A stretch of DNA of 9,850 nucleotides from Nocardioidaceae bacterium (GCA_013696015.1 JACCZI010000120.1:1-9850); one strand, 5' to 3'. Shown: positions 1 through 5,648, counted from the stretch's first letter. A program made the numbers and translations. The notes: generated by a model from the sequence alone, not told the origin.

Positions 1-797
1 TCACCAACGTCGCGCTGACCGACGACGGAGACATCTGGTGGGAGGGCATGACCGACGAGCCGCCGGCGCACCTGACCGACTGGAAGGGCCGGGACTGGAC
101 TCCGGACGCCGACGAACCGTCCTCGCACCCGAACAGCCGCTTCTGCACGCCGATCAAGCAGTGCCCGATACTCGCGCCGGAGTACGACGACCCGCGAGGC
201 GTGCCGATCGACGCGATCCTGTTCGGTGGCCGGCGCAAGACCACGATCCCGCTGGTGACCGAGGCACGCGACTGGATACACGGCACGTTCCTCGGTGCGA
301 CGCTGTCCAGCGAGACGACCGCCGCTGCGACCGGGGAGGTCGGCGTCGTCCGCCGAGACCCGATGGCGATGCTGCCGTTCATGGGCTACCACGCCGGTGA
401 CTACCTCGGCCACTGGATCACGGTCGGCAAGGAGCACGACCCCGCGAAGCTGCCCCGCATCTACTACGTCAACTGGTTCCGGCGGGACGCCGACGGCGGC
501 TTCCTGTGGCCTGGCTTTGGGGAGAACAGCCGGGTGCTGAAGTGGGTCGTCGAGCGCATCGAGGGCACTGCGGACGCTGTCGAGACACCGGTGGGCCGCG
601 TTCCGACACCCGAAAGCCTGGATGTCGAGGACCTCGACGTGAGCCAGGACGACCTTCGCGCCGCTCTCGCCGTCGACACGCAGGAGTGGAGGGACGAGCT
701 GCCGTCGATCAACGCCTGGTTCGAGATGTTCGGCGACAAGCTGCCCGCGGTGCTGTGGACCGAGCTCGACGGCCTCAGGGCCCGCCTCGGCGCCTGA
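1..797 (+). CDS. pckG: Phosphoenolpyruvate carboxykinase (GTP), 3' part
   Basis: This is the C-terminal part of GTP-dependent PEP carboxykinase, which converts oxaloacetate and GTP to PEP, CO2 and GDP at the entry to gluconeogenesis in the cytosol. The frame is open from base 3, so the gene begins upstream and the first ATG in view (48) is internal. Visible family signatures are NSRFCTPIKQCP (substrate-binding Asn and Arg), ILFGGRR (the GTP-phosphate arginine loop), ARDWIHGTFLGATLSSETTAA, and the guanine-binding aromatic region VNWF followed by LWPGFGENSRV. The P-loop and the reactive-cysteine segment lie outside the window. About 264 residues of an enzyme that is usually near 600 are present. 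The C-terminal tail, ending in LRARLGA, looks intact, so I see no sign of decay. The identification rests on family motifs and is very secure. Confidence 0.97.
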   Translation, partial: TNVALTDDGDIWWEGMTDEPPAHLTDWKGRDWTPDADEPSSHPNSRFCTPIKQCPILAPEYDDPRGVPIDAILFGGRRKTTIPLVTEARDWIHGTFLGATLSSETTAAATGEVGVVRRDPMAMLPFMGYHAGDYLGHWITVGKEHDPAKLPRIYYVNWFRRDADGGFLWPGFGENSRVLKWVVERIEGTADAVETPVGRVPTPESLDVEDLDVSQDDLRAALAVDTQEWRDELPSINAWFEMFGDKLPAVLWTELDGLRARLGA

Positions 798-814
798 GCC
801 CAGCGCTCGCTTGG

Positions 815-864
815 ACTTCCAATGGCTGAGAGTCACTTCCAACGGGTTCGACCCCATTGGGAGT
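815..864. repeat. Three copies of an 11-bp motif at about 20-bp spacing
   Basis: ACTTCCAATGG at 815-825 recurs as ACTTCCAACGG at 835-845, and in inverted orientation at 854-864 (reverse complement ACTCCCAATGG). Each of the later copies differs from the first at one base. The centres lie about 20 bp apart, close to two helical turns. The inverted copy abuts the 14-bp inverted repeat that follows. Function is unknown: it could be a protein-binding array, the end of a small mobile element, or chance. Confidence 0.5.
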
Positions 865-898
865 GTCTCTATCCCAAGTGAACATGGGATAGAGACAC
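863..898. terminator. Perfect 14-bp inverted repeat, likely bidirectional terminator
   Basis: The left arm GTGTCTCTATCCCA (863-876) and right arm TGGGATAGAGACAC (885-898) are exact reverse complements around an 8-nt loop, AGTGAACA. The element sits between the convergent ends of pckG and tRNA-Ser(GCU), where a two-way terminator is expected. No T-run follows on either strand, so it would be the tailless type often proposed in actinomycetes. Its A/T content is higher than its surroundings. A terminal fragment or miniature copy of a mobile element is the main alternative. Confidence 0.55.
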
Positions 899-917
899 GG
901 TTCGCGACGCCGACGCG

Positions 918-1011
918 TGGCGGAGGTGGCGGGATTTGAACCCGCGAGAGGGTTCAAACCCTCAACCCGCTTAGCAGGCGGGCGCCATAAACCGGGCTAG
1001 GCGACACCTCC
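918..1011 (-). tRNA. tRNA-Ser (anticodon GCU), CCA encoded
   Basis: Read on the minus strand from 1011, the acceptor stem GGAGGTG pairs with CACCTCC, followed by discriminator G (921) and an encoded CCA (920-918). The D stem is GCC/GGC. The anticodon stem CCCGC/GCGGG encloses the loop CTGCTAA, giving anticodon GCU (bases 973-975) for codons AGC and AGU. The long variable arm GAGGG/CCCTC marks a class II serine tRNA, and the T arm is GCGGG-TTCAAAT-CCCGC. All stems pair well. It lies on the same strand as a second tRNA-Ser and serS. Confidence 0.97.
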
Positions 1012-1046
1012 ACGCCGCGGGCCAGGCCGTGCGGCGACGAGTCAGG

Positions 1047-1520
1047 CTACCGGTCGCGCTCGCGGCGGGGCAAAGCCCCGTCTGCCCTGGCGCCCACATC
1101 AGCCACCCACACGCTCGCCGGCTCCTCGACCAGACGAGTCGGCAGCATCGTCGAGCCGCCGTGGCGCAGGTCGATCCGCACCACCCCGCCTGCGGTGGCA
1201 ACGCCCGTCACCTCAGTCCATGGTGCCGTCCGGACGCCGGTACCCCGCAGACCCCGGACCCGGTATCCCGTGTCGTCCAGGATGAGTACCGGGCTGTGGC
1301 GGAGCAGCCGGACTGCCGCCAGCACCGCCAGCAGCCCGACGAGCCCGGTCAGCGCCAGCACACTCCAGAACACCGCGTCCCATGCGCCGTGGCCGTCTCG
1401 CAGGCGACCGAGCACGGCGGTGGCCAGCACGCCCACCCCACAGCACAGTGTCAGCACTCCGAGCACGGTCACGACGGCCGCCCGGTTGGCGTGATAACCG
1501 GTCGTCGATGTCTCGGGCAC
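1047..1520 (-). CDS. Small membrane protein with two helices and a PH-like C-terminal domain
   Basis: This is a 157-residue protein of unknown function. Two hydrophobic helices (about residues 13-39 and 48-73) form a short hairpin in the membrane. They are followed by a basic turn (RLLRH) and a soluble tail in which LILDDTGYRVRGLRG and WTEVTGVATAGGVVRIDL resemble the beta-strand pattern of bacterial PH-like domains. I chose the GTG at 1520 because AGGAGAGG (1528-1535) sits 7 nt upstream. The frame stays open further upstream, but that part reads through tRNA-Ser(UGA) and is not coding. The gene is sandwiched between two tRNA-Ser genes on the same strand and may share a transcript with the upstream one. 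The PH-like call is by strand pattern only; a general hypothetical membrane protein is the safe label. Confidence 0.75.
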   Translation of the reverse strand: MPETSTTGYHANRAAVVTVLGVLTLCCGVGVLATAVLGRLRDGHGAWDAVFWSVLALTGLVGLLAVLAAVRLLRHSPVLILDDTGYRVRGLRGTGVRTAPWTEVTGVATAGGVVRIDLRHGGSTMLPTRLVEEPASVWVADVGARADGALPRRERDR

Positions 1521-1527
1521 GCCGCGT

Positions 1528-1535
1528 CCTCTCCT
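1528..1535 (-). promoter_or_regulatory. Ribosome binding site of the PH-like membrane protein
   Basis: AGGAGAGG on the minus strand ends 7 nt before the GTG at 1520. It decides the start, because the frame would otherwise extend into the upstream tRNA gene. Confidence 0.7.
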
Positions 1536-1569
1536 CTGGCGCCGCTGCGGCAACCTCTGTGGCACGCAG

Positions 1570-1658
1570 CAGAGGGGGCGGGATTCGAACCCGCGGCTGA
1601 CATTTCTGCCAGCGACCGCTTTCAAGGCGGTTCCGATCGGCCACTCCGGCACCCCTCC
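1570..1658 (-). tRNA. tRNA-Ser (anticodon UGA), no encoded CCA
   Basis: On the minus strand from 1658, the acceptor GGAGGGG pairs with CCCCTCT (the terminal pair is G-U), with discriminator G at 1570. The D stem is CCG/CGG. The anticodon stem ACCGC/GCGGT encloses CTTGAAA, giving anticodon UGA for UCN codons. The long variable arm CTGGCA/TGTCAG (one G-U pair) is typical of class II serine tRNA, and the T arm is GCGGG-TTCGAAT-CCCGC. The bases after the discriminator read CTG, so CCA would be added by nucleotidyltransferase, unlike the neighbouring tRNA-Ser(GCU). Confidence 0.96.
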
Positions 1659-1702
1659 TCGGCCGGCTCATCGCTCAGCCCGCCGCGGTGCCGATTCTCC
1701 CA

Positions 1703-1921
1703 TCACCCGAGGACGGCGATGATGTCCCCTTCTTGCACGACGTCCCCCTCGCGTACCCGCAGCTCGCGCAGCGTGCCGGTTGTCTCGACCAGGACCGGTA
1801 TCTCCATCTTCATCGACTCCAGGATCACCACCGTGTCCCCAACCGCCAGCAGCTCGCCCTCGACGGCCACCACCTTCAACACGTTGGCCACCATCTCGGC
1901 GACGATCGTCTCGAGCGCCAT
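1703..1921 (-). CDS. Single-domain biotin/lipoyl carrier protein (TB7.3-like)
   Basis: This 72-residue protein is a lone biotinyl/lipoyl attachment domain. The hallmark is ESMKMEI at residues 35-41, with K38 as the modified lysine in the hairpin turn. The second half of the barrel ends in GDVVQEGDIIAVLG. Length and sequence resemble the mycobacterial biotinylated protein TB7.3. Such domains normally carry carboxyl groups for acyl-CoA or pyruvate carboxylases, but no carboxylase subunit is next to this one, so its partner is unknown. ATG 1921 is supported by AAGGAGG 6 nt upstream; the longer open frame upstream runs antisense through the oxidoreductase gene and is not coding. A TAGCGT hexamer (1962-1957) is a likely -10. 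Biotin rather than lipoate is favoured by the MKM motif. Confidence 0.93.
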   Translation of the reverse strand: MALETIVAEMVANVLKVVAVEGELLAVGDTVVILESMKMEIPVLVETTGTLRELRVREGDVVQEGDIIAVLG

Positions 1922-1927
1922 CGATCG

Positions 1928-1934
1928 CCTCCTT
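1928..1934 (-). promoter_or_regulatory. Strong Shine-Dalgarno of the biotinyl carrier gene
   Basis: AAGGAGG on the minus strand, 6 nt before ATG 1921. It fixes the start of the 72-residue protein. It is the best Shine-Dalgarno in the window and contrasts with the apparently leaderless genes nearby. Confidence 0.85.
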
Positions 1935-1956
1935 CGCGCCGGGCCGGGACGCAGCG

Positions 1957-1980
1957 ACGCTACACCGCATGCGGCACACT
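1957..1980. promoter_or_regulatory. Divergent promoter region with a CCGCATGCGG palindrome
   Basis: On the minus strand TAGCGT (1962-1957) fits a -10 for the biotinyl carrier gene, giving a leader of roughly 30 nt. On the plus strand CACACT (1975-1980) ends 7 nt before the GTG of the oxidoreductase, a weak -10 for a leaderless transcript. The perfect 10-bp palindrome CCGCATGCGG (1965-1974) lies exactly between the two and could be an operator. The hexamers are short and I cannot see convincing -35 boxes. Confidence 0.4.
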
Positions 1981-1987
1981 CAGGCTC

Positions 1988-2965
1988 GTGCGAGCAGTGG
2001 TGTGCCAGGGGGCAGGTGGACCCGACGTGCTCGAGGTGGCCGACCTGCCAGAGCCGCCGCCGGCGGCCGGGGAAGTCGTGATCGACGTTGCCGCTGCCGG
2101 GGTGAACCGAGCTGACCTCCTGCAGCGCCAGGGCCACTACCCCCCGCCGCCGGGTGCCCCGGACACCCTCGGCCTGGAGTGTTCCGGCATCGTCCGCGCC
2201 GTTGGCGATGGTGTCGAGCGCTGGCACGTCGGTGACCAGGTGTGCGCGCTGCTCGCCGGGGGCGGCTACGCCGAGCAGGTGGCAGTCTCCGCCGGATCGA
2301 TCGCCCCGATTCCGGCGGGCCTGGACCTCATCACCGCCGCATCGCTTCCGGAGGTGGCAGCGACGGTGTGGTCGAACGTGTTCATGCTCGCGGGGCTGCA
2401 ACGCGGAGAGACGCTGCTGGTGCACGGCGGGGCCGGCGGGATCGGGACCATGGCCATCCAGCTCGGGGTCGCACTGGGCGCCCGGGTGCTCGTCACCGCC
2501 GGGTCGTCACGCAAGCTGACGGTGTGCGCCGAGCTGGGAGCCGACGTCGGCATCAACTACCGCAGCCAGGACTTCGTCGACGTCGTCCGCGAGGTCACCG
2601 CCGGTGTCGGGGCGGACGTCATCCTCGACAACATGGGGGGCGCCTACCTGTCGCGGAACGTGGCAGCGCTGGCCGTCGAGGGCCGGTTGGCCGTGATCGG
2701 GCTGCAGGGCGGCGCAACGGGCGAGCTCGACCTCGGGTCGCTTCTTCGCAAGCGCGGTGCGGTCCTGGCCACCTCGCTGCGGGGTCGCCCGGCGCCGGAG
2801 AAGACGGCGATCATGGCCAGTGTCGTCGAGCATGTCTGGCCGCTGGTGTCCGACGGCAGCGTACGACCAATGGTCCATGCGCGCTTCTCGCTGGATGACG
2901 TGCGTGAGGCGCATCGGATCCTGGAGGACGGCAACACGATCGGCAAGGTGCTGCTCACGGTGTAG
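1988..2965 (+). CDS. NAD(P)H:quinone oxidoreductase, zeta-crystallin/PIG3 type (MDR family)
   Basis: This is a 325-residue zinc-independent medium-chain dehydrogenase/reductase, expected to reduce quinones or enones with NADPH in the cytosol. The N-terminal GroES-like domain contains AGVNRADLLQRQGHYPPPPG (residues 37-56), the PIG3/zeta-crystallin signature, and GLECSGIV. The Rossmann domain follows, with LLVHGGAGGIG (143-153) and the AGSSRK segment (171-176), which suggests an NADPH preference. VNRADLLQRQG takes the place of the zinc-binding residues of alcohol dehydrogenases. The end IGKVLLTV is the normal family terminus. I chose GTG 1988 because it begins the usual VRAVVCQGAGGPDVLEV N-terminus; the open frame upstream is antisense to the biotinyl carrier. 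No Shine-Dalgarno is evident, so the mRNA may be leaderless. It is transcribed divergently from the biotinyl carrier gene and followed 48 bp later by bpa. The exact substrate cannot be told. Confidence 0.94.
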   Translation: MRAVVCQGAGGPDVLEVADLPEPPPAAGEVVIDVAAAGVNRADLLQRQGHYPPPPGAPDTLGLECSGIVRAVGDGVERWHVGDQVCALLAGGGYAEQVAVSAGSIAPIPAGLDLITAASLPEVAATVWSNVFMLAGLQRGETLLVHGGAGGIGTMAIQLGVALGARVLVTAGSSRKLTVCAELGADVGINYRSQDFVDVVREVTAGVGADVILDNMGGAYLSRNVAALAVEGRLAVIGLQGGATGELDLGSLLRKRGAVLATSLRGRPAPEKTAIMASVVEHVWPLVSDGSVRPMVHARFSLDDVREAHRILEDGNTIGKVLLTV

Positions 2966-3001
2966 GCAGTGCCCACGCCCCGTTCTCGTAGGCCCGGCGA
3001 T

Positions 3002-3007
3002 TACAGT
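3002..3007 (+). promoter_or_regulatory. -10 element of bpa (leaderless)
   Basis: TACAGT ends 6 nt before the ATG at 3014, the spacing expected when transcription starts at the start codon itself. There is no Shine-Dalgarno. This suggests bpa has its own promoter in the 48-bp gap after the oxidoreductase gene. Confidence 0.6.
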
Positions 3008-3013
3008 GGCGGG

Positions 3014-3574
3014 ATGACCGAGCAGCCGAATGACCACGCCGACAGCCGGGTGCTGATCGTCGGACCCGACGGCCAGCCGATCCCGGACACCTCGGGCGGT
3101 GAGCCGGACAACAGTGACGCCATCCGTACGATGACCGACCTGGTCGAGCAGCCGGCGAAGGTGATGCGGATCGGCAGCATGATCCGACAGCTGCTGGAGG
3201 AGGTGAAGTCGGCGCCGCTGGACGACGCCAGCCGGACTCGGCTGGGCGAGGTCCACGCCGCCTCGATCAAAGAGCTCGAGGACGGCCTTGCCCCCGAGCT
3301 CGTCGAAGAGCTGGAGCGGCTGAGCCTGCCGTTCTCGAGCTCTACCCCGTCCGACTCCGAGCTGCGCATCGCCCAGGCCCAGCTCGTAGGCTGGTTGGAA
3401 GGGTTGTTTCACGGCATCCAGACGGCGATCTACGCCCAGCAGATGGCGGCTCGGGCGCAGCTGGAGCAGATGCGACGGGCGCTGCCACCAGGCATGGGTC
3501 ACATGGGTGGGCCACCCGGTCCCGGTGATGGCGCGGACAAGGAGCAGCGCTCAGGCGGAGGCCTCTACCTCTGA
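3014..3574 (+). CDS. bpa: Bacterial proteasome activator Bpa/PafE
   Basis: This 186-residue protein matches Bpa (PafE; Rv3780 in Mycobacterium tuberculosis). It forms an ATP-independent dodecameric ring that docks on the 20S proteasome and feeds it unfolded or heat-shock-repressor substrates without pupylation. The N-terminus carries VLIVGPDGQPI (13-23) after a short disordered stretch. A helical core spans about 35-160, including QPAKVMRIGSMIRQLLEEVK and LVGWLEGLFHGIQTAIYAQQMAARAQLEQMRRALPPGM. A flexible glycine-rich tail ends in GGGLYL. The final LYL is a hydrophobic-Tyr-X motif of the kind that inserts into the alpha-ring pockets; mycobacterial Bpa ends in GQYL. ATG 3014 sits 6 nt after TACAGT, so the message is probably leaderless. 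The gene implies that the host has prcA/prcB, which are not in view. It converges on the HAD gene, with the two stops 8 bp apart. Confidence 0.95.
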   Translation: MTEQPNDHADSRVLIVGPDGQPIPDTSGGEPDNSDAIRTMTDLVEQPAKVMRIGSMIRQLLEEVKSAPLDDASRTRLGEVHAASIKELEDGLAPELVEELERLSLPFSSSTPSDSELRIAQAQLVGWLEGLFHGIQTAIYAQQMAARAQLEQMRRALPPGMGHMGGPPGPGDGADKEQRSGGGLYL

Positions 3575-3600
3575 GCCGGCCGCTAAAACCAGCGGCTCAG
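3571..3600. terminator. Imperfect hairpin across the convergent bpa and HAD stop codons
   Basis: CTGAG (3571-3575) pairs with CTCAG (3596-3600) and CCGCT (3580-3584) with AGCGG (3591-3595), with a 4-nt bulge on the left and a 6-nt loop (AAAACC). The structure spans both stop codons and could end transcription from either side. No T-run follows, so this is a moderate inference. Confidence 0.45.
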
Positions 3601-4365
3601 CTCGACGACGACGCCGTCGGCCTCGACCGTCTCGGTGACGTCGTCGGCACACTCCTGCACCTCCAAAGGGGCCATGCCCATCGCGACCCCGCGGCCTGCC
3701 CAGGCGAGCATCTCGACGTCGTTACGACCGTCGCCGATGGCCAGGACGTCTGCCTGCGCGACGCCGAACGAGTCGGCGACCTGGGCGAGGGCGGACGCCT
3801 TGCTCACCCCCTCGGGCGCCAGGTCGAGCCAGGCGGTGTAACCGACGTAGTAGTTGGTCCCGTGCAGGCCGAGCCGTTCGGCCAGCTCGACGAACTCTTC
3901 GGCAGACTGGTCGGGGCTGCGGATGATGACGCGGGTAACCGGCTCGTGCACCAGCTCGTCGACAGACTGCAGCTGCAACGTGCCGGTGAGCTCCCCCTCG
4001 GGGAACTCCCGGTTGATGCGGTACCCGATGCCGACCTCCTCCACGGCGACGGCGGCGTCGGGGACGTGCTCGAGCAACAGCTTGACCGTCTCGCTCGCGT
4101 CGAAGGTGACCGTGCTCAAGACCTCGACCGGTCGGAACCCGATCGTGACTGCCCCGTTGCTCGCGACCGCCCGACCGTTGTCGAGCCCGAGCTTGTCGAC
4201 GGCGTCCATGACACCGGGGACGGCCCGGCCGGTGGCCACCACGACCGGGACACCGGACGCCGCGACAGCCCGGACGGCCTCCCGTACCGCCGAGGTCATC
4301 ATGTTGTCCCAGTCGACCAGCGTCCCATCGACATCGAGTGCGACGAGACGGGGTTGAAACCTCAC
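3583..4365 (-). CDS. HAD-superfamily phosphatase, Cof type (IIB)
   Basis: This 260-residue cytosolic phosphatase acts on an unknown small phosphorylated metabolite. Motif I is DVDGTLVD with nucleophile D11 and acid/base D13. Motif II is VVVATGR with T45. Motif III is the lysine K189 in GVSKASAL, and motif IV is GDGRNDVEML (D212, D216), which binds Mg2+. The substrate-specifying type IIB cap lies between about residues 85 and 185. The order ASNGA, then cap, then GVSKASAL, then GDGRND is typical of Cof-like proteins. The GTG start (4365-4363) overlaps the serS stop in GTGA (4362-4365), so translation is probably coupled; GGAG (4377-4374) lies 8 nt upstream. Placement right after serS recurs in actinobacteria as far as I recall. 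The family is secure; the substrate is not predictable. Confidence 0.94.
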   Translation of the reverse strand: MRFQPRLVALDVDGTLVDWDNMMTSAVREAVRAVAASGVPVVVATGRAVPGVMDAVDKLGLDNGRAVASNGAVTIGFRPVEVLSTVTFDASETVKLLLEHVPDAAVAVEEVGIGYRINREFPEGELTGTLQLQSVDELVHEPVTRVIIRSPDQSAEEFVELAERLGLHGTNYYVGYTAWLDLAPEGVSKASALAQVADSFGVAQADVLAIGDGRNDVEMLAWAGRGVAMGMAPLEVQECADDVTETVEADGVVVELSRWF

Positions 4366-5636
4366 CTAGTCGGCTCCAACAACTCGCGCCCCTGCAGGTA
4401 CGGCCGCAGTGCCGGAGGCACTCGGACGCTGCCATCCGACCTCTGGTGGTTCTCCAGCAGCGCAACGATCGTGCGCGTCGACGCCATGAGCGTGCCGTTG
4501 AGCGTCGCCACCGGCTCTGTGCCACGGTCGCCACGCATCCGGATGTCCAGGCGGCGGGCCTGGAACTGGGTGCAGTTGGACGCCGAGGACACTTCGCGAT
4601 ACGTGCCCTGGGACGGGAACCATGCCTCGCAGTCGTACTTGCGCACCGCGCTGAGCCCCAGATCCCCGGCCGCCACGTCGATGACCCGAAAGGGCAGCTC
4701 GAGCGCGTTCAGCCACTCCTTCTCCCACCCGAGCAGCCGCTCGTGCTCCACGTACGAGTCGTCGAGCGTGGTGTAGCTGAACATCTCCACCTTGTCGAAC
4801 CAATGGACCCGGAAGATCCCTCGAGTGTCCTTGCCGTACGAGCCTGCCTCCCGCCGGTAGCACGGGCTGAACGCCGCGTAACGGCGCGGCAATGACTCGG
4901 TGTCGAGGATCTCGTCGGTGTGGAAGGCCGCCAGCGCCACCTCGGAGGTGCCCACGAGGTAGAGGTCGTCCTTGGGCAGGTAGTAGACGTCGTCGGCTGC
5001 CTGGCCGAGGAAGCCGGTGCCTTCCATCGCGCGCGGCTTCACCAATGCCGGTGGGATCATCGGGGTGAAACCGAGCTCGGTTGCCCGCTCCATCGCCATC
5101 TGCACGAGCGCCAGCTCCAGCAGCGCGCCGATGCCGGTGAGGTAGTAGAAGCGCGATCCACTGACCTTGGCGCCGCGCTCGACATCGATGGCACCGAGCA
5201 ACCGACCGAGCTCGAGGTGGTCACGCGGTTCGAAGCCCTCGGCGGCGAAGTCGCGACGTTGACCCAGCTCCTCCAGGACCTCGAAGTTGTCCTCGCCGCC
5301 CGCCGGAGCTTGCTCGGAGGCCAGGTTGGGCAGCGTCGCAGCCAACCGCGCGAAGCCGGCGGCGGCGTCTGCCTGGACTGCTTCGGCAGCCTTGACCCTC
5401 GCAGCCAGCTCCTGGGTGTGCGCCAGGAGCCGCGGGCGATCCTGCGGCGATGCCGTCGCCACCTGCTTGCCGAGCTGCTTCTGCTCGCCGCGGAGCCGCT
5501 CGAAGTCGCCGATGCTCAACCGCCGCAGCTCATCAGCGGCCAACAGCGCGTCGACCACGCCTTCGGACTCACCTCGCCGCTTCTGAGCGGCGCGGACGCG
5601 GTCCGGGTCGTCACGCAAGACGCGCAGGTCGATCAT
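4362..5636 (-). CDS. serS: Seryl-tRNA synthetase
   Basis: This 424-residue class II synthetase charges serine on tRNA-Ser (and tRNA-Sec if present) using ATP in the cytosol. The N-terminus MIDLRVLRDDPDRVR opens the long antiparallel coiled coil (about 27-105) that grips the long variable arm of tRNA-Ser. The catalytic core follows with GTSEVAL (229-235), CYRREAGSYGKDTRGIFRVH (motif 2 region, 259-278), DKVEMF, SASNCTQFQARR (351-362), and motif 3 around LNGTLMASTRTIVALLENHQ (379-398). It ends in the usual DGSVRVPPALRPYL. In motif 2, FRVHWFDKVEMF has W at a position that is Q in several bacterial enzymes. ATG 5636 lies 6 nt after TACCCT, suggesting a leaderless message. The gene is first in a two-gene unit with the HAD phosphatase. 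Two of its substrate tRNA genes lie about 2.7-4.7 kb away on the same strand. Confidence 0.98.
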   Translation of the reverse strand: MIDLRVLRDDPDRVRAAQKRRGESEGVVDALLAADELRRLSIGDFERLRGEQKQLGKQVATASPQDRPRLLAHTQELAARVKAAEAVQADAAAGFARLAATLPNLASEQAPAGGEDNFEVLEELGQRRDFAAEGFEPRDHLELGRLLGAIDVERGAKVSGSRFYYLTGIGALLELALVQMAMERATELGFTPMIPPALVKPRAMEGTGFLGQAADDVYYLPKDDLYLVGTSEVALAAFHTDEILDTESLPRRYAAFSPCYRREAGSYGKDTRGIFRVHWFDKVEMFSYTTLDDSYVEHERLLGWEKEWLNALELPFRVIDVAAGDLGLSAVRKYDCEAWFPSQGTYREVSSASNCTQFQARRLDIRMRGDRGTEPVATLNGTLMASTRTIVALLENHQRSDGSVRVPPALRPYLQGRELLEPTR

Positions 5637-5642
5637 GGCTTC

Positions 5643-5648
5643 AGGGTA
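5643..5648 (-). promoter_or_regulatory. -10 element of serS (leaderless)
   Basis: On the minus strand TACCCT ends 6 nt before ATG 5636 and no Shine-Dalgarno is visible. The short leader leaves no room for a T-box or other long attenuator. It shares the 86-bp gap with the divergent promoter of the PAP2/kinase gene. Confidence 0.55.

Larger units (their letters stand above)
798..917. other. Gene-free spacer between pckG and tRNA-Ser(GCU)
   Basis: This 120-bp stretch lies downstream of both flanking genes, which converge on it, so ordinary promoters are not expected here. It holds a perfect 14-bp inverted repeat (863-898) and three copies of an 11-bp motif (815-825, 835-845 and, inverted, 854-864). 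I see no credible coding region in it. The repeats are listed separately. Confidence 0.7.

Noticed and set aside
1521..1652. N-terminal extension of the PH-like protein to an ATG at 1652
   Set aside because: The extension is a translation of tRNA-Ser(UGA). A good ribosome binding site places the start at 1520.
1688..1987. Upstream extension of the quinone oxidoreductase frame
   Set aside because: It is antisense to the biotinyl carrier gene, and the extra residues have no family likeness, while VRAVVCQGAGG is the normal N-terminus.
1029..2081. Long plus-strand open frame of 350 codons
   Set aside because: It runs antisense through two tRNA-Ser genes, the PH-like protein gene and the biotinyl carrier gene. 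The product is low-complexity Arg/Ser/Pro/His-rich sequence, as expected of a high-GC shadow frame.
1922..2425. N-terminal extension of the biotinyl carrier frame
   Set aside because: It lies antisense inside the oxidoreductase gene. A strong Shine-Dalgarno sits before ATG 1921.
3854..4776. Plus-strand open frames opposite the HAD and serS genes
   Set aside because: They mirror conserved minus-strand genes and show only low-complexity products without motifs.
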